Positions 42,820-51,870 of a stretch of 64,000 nucleotides of DNA are shown here, piece by piece. The notes under the pieces were generated by a model. It was not told the origin of the DNA, made no database searches, and worked only from the letters and a program-made list of their open reading frames with translations. Every line of letters begins with the position of its first letter. The stretch's first letter is position 1. This DNA is from Mortierella sp. BCC40632 (taxonomy: Eukaryota; Mortierellomycota; Mortierellomycetes; Mortierellales; Mortierellaceae): assembly GCA_011634665.1 (NCBI GenBank), contig WAEK01000004.1:1351501-1415500 (forward strand). The letters are read 5' to 3'. Position numbers and translations under genes: made by a program.

Positions 42820-44198
42820 TTGGCGGGCCTGGGGAGGATCGCACGACTAATTCCAAGCGTGGCAGGGACTGACGGACAGTTCCTGGGTCCTCGACATAGT
42901 TCGGGAGGGCTACAAACCAACCTTTTCCGACCCACCTCTCCGACAACAACAACCTTCCGACGATCCCGAACCTTCACCTCCTCCGAATCAGCTCTCATAG
43001 AATCGGAACTAACAAACCTTTTACTCACGGACGCGATAGAGGAAGTAGACCCCCTCCAAGAGGGTTTTACCTCCGACATTTTTCTGGTCCCAAAGAAAAA
43101 CGGGAAACTACGCCCCGTCATCGACTTACGGAAACTCAACCTACACATTTCCCGCCGGACTTTCAAGATGGAATCGCTGAACATCGTAGTGGCAGGAGTT
43201 CAACAAAACGACTTCATGACCAGCATCGACCTGAGCGACGCTTTCTTTCATATCAACATCCACCAAGAGAGTCGAAGATATCTCCAGTTTACTTGAAAAA
43301 GACAAAAAGTACCGATTCAAAGTTCTACCCTTCGGTCTAACCTCTTCGCCGATCGTCTTTTCAAAGGTCCTAAGACCTCTTCTAACGTGGGCCAGGAGCC
43401 AGGGGCATACGGATGTACGGTTACTTAGACGATTTCATAATCCTCTCCCGATCACAAGAGGAAGCGACTCGCAACACAACACTGATCCTCAACAAGATGG
43501 CACAGCTAGGCCTCAAGGTAAACCCGGAGAAGTCCTCGTTAGAACCCTCGCAGACGATGCAGCATCTTGGATATATCATCAACACCCGAACAATGGAGAT
43601 CCGCCTACCGCGAGACAAGATCCGGAACGTGATCCGATCTGCACAACGCCTTCTAGACGCGGGCAAAGCGACAACCCGACAACTAGCGTCCCTAATCGGT
43701 CTCCCTACACTCCACAACATGCGCCATATTCCCCGCTCAACTCCGCACGCGTTCCCTACTTTTCACGAAAATACAGAGCTTACGACAATCCAGGAATTGG
43801 GACCACCAAACTCTACTCTCGGAACCTTCTCGGGAGGAACTCCGATGGTGGATAGACAACCTACTACGATGGAACGGGCGATCCTTCCTACCCTCGGACC
43901 CCTCGGAGACGATAACGACAGATGCTTCCGACACGGGTTGGGGAGCTCATTACCGGGACCTTCAGTTCGGAGGCCACTGGCGCAACAGCGAAACCAACCT
44001 CCATATCAACCACAAGGAGCTATTGGCAGTACACCTCACCCTCCAGTCTCTCCCCACTTGAAGGACGTCACCATCAGGATTCGATCGGACAACACCACAG
44101 CCATTGCATACATCAACCATATGGGGGGACACGCTCTCAGACTCTCTCCAACATGGCTACGGAACTTTGGGACTGGGCTCTCACGAGACGACGAATAA
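42820..44198 (+). pseudogene. DIRS copy 2 reverse transcriptase and RNase H (frameshifted)
   Basis: The N-terminal RT part is open to 43,296 (EGFTSDIFLVPKKNGKLRPV, SIDLSDAFFHINIH). Then an inserted A changes FTWKDKK into a stop (TTTACTTGA at about 43,288). The frame resumes at 43,413 with MYGYLDDFIILSRSQEEA (catalytic YLDDF). It slips again within the TTCG/CTC-rich part at about 43,710. The RNase H end (RSDNTTAIAYINHMGG) is at about 44,085-44,130. Confidence 0.85.
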
Positions 44199-44203
44199 AA
44201 ATC

Positions 44204-45631
44204 GTAGCGGAACACATCCCCGGACAAGACAACCAGATCGCAGACCGACAGTCTCGGATGTCTCCGGAGAAGCACCAGTGGAAATTACACAGGAGATGGT
44301 TCAACACCCTCGAGAACCGATGGGGACCCCACGACATCGACCTCTTTGCGGACCGAGTCAACCATCAGCTCCCCTTTACTACTCTTGGCGCCCGGACCCA
44401 ACAGCAGTCGCAACAAACGCTCTTACGCAGAAATGGCGACAATGGAAAACCCATATGCGAACCACCGTGGGCTCTCATTCCGACCATCCTCCGAAAGCTA
44501 AGAAGAGAGCGTACAACCGTAACACTAATCACACCGGACTGGCCATCTGCTCCATGGTACCCTACGATACTCAAAATGAGCTGCGACCATCCACTCAGCA
44601 TTCCCCGATACGCGGCGATCCCCAGGTCATTGCAATCTCACCCACTCCGGAACCACAAATGGAATTTGACCGCGTGGCGCATCTCAGGTATCAGTTCCAA
44701 GAGTTGGGCATGGCATCAACGACTCAAGATTTAATCATCAACCCGTCACTAAACACGAGTCGGAACAAGAATTACCAGTCAGCTCAGAAAGCTTGGGTCA
44801 CCTGGGCACGTGCCAACAACATCAACCCTTTTGACGCTCCAGAAATCGAAATTGCCAATTACCTCTCCAACCGCTCCATCCAAGGATCCGCAGCAAAACT
44901 CGATCAAGCTCTACCTCTCTGCCATCAAGGAGTTGCAACCCAAGGCTAGATCAGCACAGGCCATCCTATCGAAGGTCATAGCTTCCGCTAAGTCTCAAGC
45001 CCCTCCAAGAGATTTAGCCTCCGAACCTCTAGACATATCTCCAGTCCTGAAAACACTATCGGAATGGGGTCCCAACGATACTCTGTCTGATTACAATTTA
45101 CGGCGCAAACTTGTTTGGCTCTTGGCAATCACGACCTTTTCTCGATCCTCTGATCTACACCGAATAGACCCCTCCTCTTTGGTTATCTCCAAGAACACAT
45201 TATTGGGAAAGATCAACGCACCTAAGGAACGCCGAGGCGGTAGACCGATCATCAAACCTCTCAATGTTCACGCCCACAATGATCCTTTCCTATGTCCCGT
45301 CGCCTGCTTCATTGAATTCCAGAAGAGGGAGTACGCCAGAGGAGCACCACTCGATAAACGCGACTTCATGTTCACCATCTCGGACCCTCCATACACCAAG
45401 GCCTCAGAGCAAACGATCGCACGATGGATCAAGACCCTGATGACTACTTCTGGCATCAAAGCAACTGCCCACACTACTCGATCTGCCGGTCCGTCCACTG
45501 CCCTCATGAGAGGTGCCTCTCTAGAGGACGTTATTACACGAGGCAACTGGGCCTCCCCAAATACTTTCGACGTGTTTTACAGAAGATACAGGATGTCAGC
45601 AACCAACTTTACAACAATGCTTCTCACATAA
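44204..45631 (+). pseudogene. DIRS copy 2 region after RNase H and tyrosine recombinase (one frameshift)
   Basis: Begins with HIPGQDNQIADRQSRM and the ITPDWPSAPWYPTIL-type segment common after RNase H in DIRS/PAT elements. The recombinase core-binding part (SAQKAWVTWARANNINPFD) ends at a one-base A insertion (about 44,896) that copy 1 lacks. From 44,905 to the stop the catalytic domain is intact in a single frame: TTFSRSSDLHRID, HTTRSAGPS, RGNWASPNTF and FYRRY. So copy 2 keeps an intact catalytic domain but a broken join to the N-terminal part, the reverse of copy 1. Confidence 0.85.
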
Positions 45632-46023
45632 AGATTAGGGGCCTCTCTAGGATTATCACCTTTAGGAACATCTCGAGTATACGTTGTATACTCTAGGGAT
45701 TGGACGAGCCTGCGATAGCAGGCGAAGTCTAATCACTGGTATATTAGTATACGAGAGATGAGAGTAAAGGTGACCCTCCCACCCCAAAAAAAAAAAAAAA
45801 AAAAAAAAAGGCAAGCACCAAACGACCAAAGGACAAGAATACACTGGATACACCTTTAAAAAAAAAAAAAAAAAATATACTTATAGTCTAGCAAAAAAAA
45901 AAACTCTAAACATGCTACAGTAGGCAATAAACAACGGCCGTATCACCTTTACTCTCATCTCTCGTATACTAATATACCAGTGATTAGACTTCGCCTGCTA
46001 TCGCAGGCTCGTCCAATCCCTAG

Positions 46024-47085
46024 ATTGTTGATCCTTTCCTTACATCGTGTAGTGGCAACTCCACTAGCAGCCCCCCGCAAAAAAAACATGCATTAAATAC
46101 CTCTCCTTTGCTCTCTACTATTAAGTACGCCTGCACTTTCACAGTCGCCTTTTCTGTGGTAAGCATTGTTAGACCTATCCAAGAATCTATTTGCATCAGA
46201 TGTGAGTATAGATCCCAAAGGTATGTGTGTTGATCTGTTAGGTGGGGAGGTACTAGGTGCACTGCGGTAATCTAAAAAGAATGTAAGTGTCAAAGTACAT
46301 TATCCCGACATAGCTTTCCTTCATGTATACGATCCTTCCCACCAATGGACGCCTGTATATCATATGCAAGTATTTTCTAATCATGGTCTAGAAAACCACA
46401 AAACGAAAGACAAGGAGCTGCCTTCGACTAAGCTACATGTCTGCAAATCAATGAGGGAAGGGTATAAAAATGTGTGTCCGGCTGTGGTTGCCCAGAGCCA
46501 CATCTCCTCTGATTGTCACACTAAAATCTTTGCATGATGTGCATGATGTGCATGATCATGCAAACATCCTGCTTTTTGCTTTTTTTTGTCGTTTGTGAAA
46601 ATATAGATCGAATGTGTGCCTTTTAGGAGGTGTGGTAGCCAATTACAATGCTGAAGGCAGACCTTCAAGAGAAGTGCACTGCCTTGTAACTCTGCTCCAA
46701 GGCCCTTTTTTTTTTTTTTTTGCGCATGCCACAAACATCTTTACAGAAATACAAGGAATTGGTTATTACCCAGCCCAAGAGGCCACTTTTTTCCCCACTC
46801 CTCCAAAAACCTTGAGAGATCATTAGAGAAAAATGGATCCTTTCTGTGCAGGGTCTGGTGGACAGGCTAAGAAGTTGATAAAAAAAAAAAAAAAAAAAAA
46901 AAAACCCGGTTCTTAGATGAAGAGGATAAAAAATTCGGGAATGCTCATATTCAGAAAATCCAATAAGCAAATTCTCAGAGACTGGCTTTATTTGATATAG
47001 AGCTGAAGATAGACAAACTTGCGTGAGAAAAAAACATTTAATCGGATCAAGGAACAAGTCTTCTGTGAACAAGATCTACACTCGG
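46024..47085. other. Intergenic DNA of S2 between DIRS copy 2 and B4
   Basis: Matches 37,233-38,302 of S1 closely. Poly-T at 46,706-46,721 and poly-A at 46,880-46,903 are shorter or longer than the S1 equivalents. No gene. Confidence 0.55.
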
Positions 47086-48003
47086 CTAGACCATCGTGAG
47101 AATCTTCTGCTGAGTGGCCCATTCACGCAAGCGAACCTCAGCTCCAAGGATATTCTGGCTGGGGGATGTTAAAAGGGCAACCATTGTCTCGACATCGACA
47201 ATAGGCTTTATCAAACTGGCCAACTCCTTGGCAGACAGGACCAGGAATGAGGTATTGACCTTAAACAACGAACGACTGAACAATAATCTCTGTTCAGGAA
47301 CATAGACTCCTTGAGACTGGCCGTGACAAGTCTCAGGACCCTCTTCATAGGCGATGTCTAGGGTTGTGTAGATAATTTGGATGCTGAGATTGCCACTTCT
47401 CCCGTATTTTTCAACGATAATAAGACTTAGAACCCATTTCTTGAGTTTCTCAGCTTCTTCTTGGCTAAGTCCCAGAGGAACAAGCTCCGCGAACTTTCGG
47501 GCGCTATCCTCATCAGGAATCAAGGAACTGAATGTCTCTTCGATTTGTTCAACAGTGGTTTGTTTCTTGATCAGGATGGGGGTTTGGCGACTATTCTCGA
47601 GATAAAAGCCAGGGAATGTCGAGACATGCTGAATGAATTGGGAATAGGGCTGGACAAGACTTTCAGCAGATTTCTCGGATGGGTGGAAACCAGAACGATC
47701 AGCAGAGAAAGCCAAGATTGAGGAGACAGCAGCGGGGTGGTTGATAGAATTCTCGAAGACTTCCAAGGGGTCCAAGGACTTGGTAGTGTCCTCGCCGATA
47801 AAGAGTGCTCCTGATGCAAGAGCATCAGCATCGCTGGCGCGAGAGAAGGCGTGACGCTGAGCCAGCACGGCAGTAACTATCCATCAGAGAGTCCAGATGC
47901 TGTTATTGGTTAGAGTGTAAAAATGGATTTCAGCTCTGGGATATTATCAGAAAGTTAGCTACCAACCTGAGCAGAGCACAAGAATAGCTTTAGTGAGAAG
48001 CAT
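47086..48003 (-). CDS. B4: secreted B-family protein, 275 aa, two exons
   Basis: Exon 1 is 47,967-48,003 and exon 2 is 47,086-47,876. Same phase-1 intron inside the signal peptide (MLLTKAILVLCSVTAVLA). The mature part is very close to B3; changes cluster before and in the middle of the core (for example SLDPLEVFENSINHPAAV, NSRQTPILIKKQTT, EKYGRSGNLSIQII), while the C-terminal third (VYVPEQRLLFSRSLFKVNTS onward) is unchanged. A TATA box (minus strand) lies at 48,079-48,085, 82 bases before the ATG. Head-to-head with A5. Function unknown; secretion inferred. Confidence 0.88.
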
Positions 48004-48876
48004 TTTTAGAGATCTGATGAGCAGAGAGTGACACAGGTGGTGGGTGTGGGATCAACGGGTGGTTTGAGGACTGGTCTAATTTATAGCTGCCTCAAGCAAG
48101 GTCTCGATCCAAGATCAGCTGTTGTTTCTGTGGTCTGGGTACTTCAGGCTTACTTTCTTGCATGGAATGTAGATATGCCGTGTTATACCGTGGGTGTTCG
48201 TAAGCAAATCACATCCCTTTTGGAAATCCCTGTATAGTTGAGATCTATACAAGAGGCGGGCTTCTAAGAGAAACAACTTCTGAAGAAACAGATATATGCC
48301 GGTCTTTACCCTTCTTACTCATTTACATTGAGCGACCACTGTCCAACAATGCGTTGTGTGGTTGCCCACTCTTTTTTTTCTTATTCAATAAAGTATATCC
48401 CCTTACTCACTTGTAAGTTCTAATGATTGAGGTGGCGTAATGTAATCAATTCAGCATGAGTGAGGTGCTTCAGGACAGGGAGAAATGTTGCAGATAGACA
48501 GAGATCCTGTTGTTGGGCATATGCTGCAGTCTGAAAGAGGTTTCACATTTACAGTCCTGACGATATCAACAGTAGCATGAGTTCATGTAAATGGTTCCCA
48601 CGTTGCACCCTTTCCAGTCCTATAAAGCTAGCCACAGATTCTTTTCATCCTTCTTCTCTCTACCACACCATTCGATCACCATCCTTCGCCCGCCCCACAA
48701 ACTGCAAATCTCTGATTCAACTCTCCTCTATTTCACTACTTACCTCGACATTTCCCTAGTGTTTAGCAAGCACAACAAGGTGTGTTTACAGTCTTAACAT
48801 GCTTCTGCATTAGCGAGAGATCAGCAGCTCAGATATATCTCAATACTCACTCTGTGGCGATACTAGATTGTGAAAG
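48004..48876. promoter_or_regulatory. Divergent promoter region of B4 and A5
   Basis: The B4 TATA is at 48,079-48,085 (minus) and the A5 TATA at 48,621-48,627 (TATAAAG, plus, 256 bases before the ATG). A shortened dispersed-repeat copy lies at about 48,440-48,545. It lacks the MITE found in the B3/A4 interval. Confidence 0.55.
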
Positions 48877-49461
48877 ATGTCAACCAGTGCAACTGTAGGG
48901 ATCTATAGAGGGCTACCTGCAGACCCAAATGCTGAGGCCCGCAAGATGTTCACCGAATGGAAGAATCAACAAGATGGTCTGGCTGCAATCCTCACATACT
49001 GTCAAAACAAGGTTGGCTTCCATGCTGGAAGTACCGATACTGGACCCCTTCGCCAAGTCCTCGAAAGCGAATTTTCCGGTGTTATCATCCCTCGAGAAGT
49101 CGAGGCTCCGTCGAGGCTATTCAAAAAATCATACCCAATAGGCACACTGCCTCCAGATGAAGAACTGAAGCCATACTTTCCTGTCGAGCATGTCTACAAG
49201 CAATTCATCGCAACTTTTGGGAGCTACTATCGTACGTCGGTTGCCCAGCTCATTGTTCAATCACACGGTGATCTTACGTTCGATATTACCGAGGCACACC
49301 ACATCAAAACAGACGATTACGAGGAATACAGGGCCCTTGCCGCCTTCTTGGCTGTCGACCGCAATGAGATGGCCAGACGAGCCGATGAGCTGATGGACAA
49401 GTTGAGACTCAGAGAGAGTATTGGTGAATGGGCAAGAAAGATCACCAGTAACGGCTGGTAA
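48877..49461 (+). CDS. A5: lineage-specific A-family protein, 194 aa
   Basis: The ATG at 48,877 starts MSTSATVGIYRGLPADP. No signal peptide. The first 110 or so residues nearly equal A3. The next 50 diverge (KQFIATFGSYYRTSVAQLIV, EAHHIKTDDYEEYRALAAF) while the end returns to the common form (RNEMARRADELMDKLRL, SIGEWARKITSNGW). It is the last family member in the window. The 3' side carries decayed Tc1-like DNA. Function unknown. Confidence 0.85.
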   Translation: MSTSATVGIYRGLPADPNAEARKMFTEWKNQQDGLAAILTYCQNKVGFHAGSTDTGPLRQVLESEFSGVIIPREVEAPSRLFKKSYPIGTLPPDEELKPYFPVEHVYKQFIATFGSYYRTSVAQLIVQSHGDLTFDITEAHHIKTDDYEEYRALAAFLAVDRNEMARRADELMDKLRLRESIGEWARKITSNGW

Positions 49462-50960
49462 TCACAAAGCTGCTGAAATCTCCTTTATTCTATTCATGGA
49501 GTAATTCTTGGGTCAATTTGATAGTTAGGAAGCTGTTAATGCGTCTATGACTTAGTGCGGACTAAAGCATAGGTGATTCGGTATGATATCTTTTCCCCTT
49601 ACGACTATAACCCTAAGAAGGTCTAGGAGTCTTCAAAAGTGCTGTTTGGTATCGGAAAAAGATATAGAGTCCCGAGTTTCAACTAAAGTCAAAGAAATAA
49701 ACCTAATAGTTGGCTCGATAATTGATATGTATCTGAAAATGCTCTCGGGGCCTGTTAATTTGGACAACATGGTCCCTTACATAAAACAGGATGCCCTTCC
49801 CACTTCCACACTCTTGTTAATCGGGATTTCGTTTGATAGATGACTGAATGTGAAACCTATTCCTCAGGTAAGAGCTATAGAGGCCGTGAAGCTATTGTCA
49901 GATGGATTGTCAATGTGTGAAGCATCGCAACACCTTGATATGTCCTAAATAAGGCTTCCAGTCCTTGCAACGACCAAAAGAAAGGTGAGTGTGCTCACCA
50001 TGCCGGGGTCCACACTAATGCTTTATACAACATTTGGGATTGGCTCAAAATCAAGTCGAATCTAGAGGCTTCGAGAACCGCCATCGAAGCGATAGCTAGA
50101 ACTAGCCGTCTTTTACCACAAGCCGTCTGCCTCAACCATCATGGGATTTCTCAATCATTCTGAATTGTAGACAAAAAGAAGAGCGGCAACCCACTCTCCG
50201 AGAGAAATACGTCTTGAAAGAGAGGAATTTTGTTGGTTTGGTTCGATTAAATGAATGAAGACTAGATTTGTTCGGATGGCTATCAGCAGGAATGGAATAG
50301 TCTGGCAGGAGGTGTTTTGACTCGGCTATACTGAAAGGAATGATCAGCTTTTTAGGTGATGACCTCAAAGTGCGATGCTGAATGTCCTTTATTAGACCTA
50401 GATATATTGCGCTGATTGGCGACGCCACGGACTCTTGAGCTTCACGCTATTTACTCCAAAATCTCCAAATTTTGCTTGGCGAGTGGAAACATATCCAAAG
50501 ACGACGAGTTCTTCCAGAGTGAAGAGGATCCATAGCATATTGCCAAGATAAGCCTGCCATGAATCAAGGAATCGGGGCATATTTTTCCTCTTTTTCTTTC
50601 CACCTGTTCACAACCGTATCCCCCCATGGCTTTTCCTGAATGAAAATCAAGAGATTCTTGTTTTTGGGAGATGAGGAGAAGGGAGGGAATATTCTCCTTT
50701 TTCCAGCCCACATTTGTGTCTGTATTTACGTCTGCGCAGTGATCTACGCAAACAAGAAACAGCAGTAGGAGTGCAGGAGCAAAAGAGAAGTGTTTCTATC
50801 ATATATGGCGCTGCTCTGGCTTCTCTATTTCTCTGTATCCATAACATTCAGACAAACTCTCCTCCTCCACCTCCTCCTTGGACTTTCTTTATGTTACAAT
50901 AGTGACAATGTATAATAGTACTGTAGTTCTTATAAGAAATAGAACACGCGACTTTTCCCT
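49462..50960. other. 3' flank of A5 and intergenic DNA
   Basis: About 49,580-49,780 resembles 41,320-41,500 (repeat-like 3' flank shared by A genes). A Tc1-like HTH remnant (DGLSMCEASQHLDMS then stop) lies at about 49,884-49,932. From 50,000 to 50,960 I recognise no gene, only weak unlinked readings. This is where the duplicated locus ends. Confidence 0.45.
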
Positions 50961-51838
50961 TCAAGACGAGAGTGTTGGCGAAGGAAAGACCAGAAATTGC
51001 CCTACCTCATCCATACCCGTATCCAACTTGTCTCTGCCTCCCTTCGTCTCCTCGGTGTCGTCACCATAGCCCCTCTTATCCTGGGCATTGTTTCGGACGT
51101 TGTCGTTAGCATAGCTGACTTTGTCCTGACTTGAATCATCACCAACCTCTGACTTGACAGTGCTTCCTTCATCTTCTTTCTCTTCATCTCTTTCCTCCCT
51201 CTCGGGTTCACTTCCTCCTCTGTCATTACTACTATCTTTGCCATCTTGCTGTTCAAACTCAACCCCCTTTTCCCCTCCTTGTTCTCTATCTTCCTCATCC
51301 TTGATCTTTTGACCCGGTTTTCCCTCTTCCTCCTTGACATGCCCTTCTCTGGAGTGATGCTGTAGTTCTTGTGCCGTCAGAGTCCATGGTCGTATATCAG
51401 TTACTTCTTGCTCTTGTCTCACCAATATCTTCCCTTCTTCTTCCCCTTCTTTCCTTCCATCAATACTTTGTTGTTGTTGTATTCGTCGACGTTCGCTCGC
51501 AAGGGCCTTGACCGCCTCTGACGCTGCATTTGCTGCTACAACTTCTTCTACGGGCAGTGACTCCACGGTCCGGAATGCGCTCGGGGGGAGGTAATAATAG
51601 GATGGGATCACTGTATTGCCACCAACATCGCCATTTCCTCCTCTTCCATTGTTGCCACCAATTATGTTAACTGGTGACTGAGTATGACCCAAAGAAGAAG
51701 AGGTTACATGACCCATTCGGATTCCATGAGGTAAATTCCAGGGACCTGAACGTAAAAAGGCTGGCTGTGGTTGTGACTGTCGATGAACCAATGAGTCCTC
51801 CATGCCTGATAAGGCTATGGGAGTAGTGGCATTTGAAG

Positions 51839-51870
<32 letters not shown>

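Larger units (their letters stand above)
41734..46023 (+). mobile_element. DIRS-type tyrosine-recombinase retrotransposon, copy 2 (about 4.29 kb)
   Basis: The left outer end is GTATACAACGTATACTCGAG; the right outer end is GTCCAATCCCTAG. The internal complementary region (about 45,650-45,780) contains both outer ends joined (GTATACTCTAGGG), followed by the inverted terminal repeat to the end. The empty site survives in S1 near 37,233: ACACAAGG joined directly to TTGTTG. No target duplication is seen. Coding order: gag-like, RT, RNase H, recombinase. It is nearly identical to copy 1 but carries different one-base lesions, and its T runs are of different length. Confidence 0.93.
40105..48340. 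repeat. Tandem segmental duplication, copy S2 (A4 ... B4)
   Basis: Collinear with S1 (32,600-39,560). S2 alone contains DIRS copy 2 (41,734-46,023) and has about 190 extra bases just before it (about 41,525-41,715). A third unit begins at about 48,550 with A5 but has no B partner on its right side. Confidence 0.9.
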
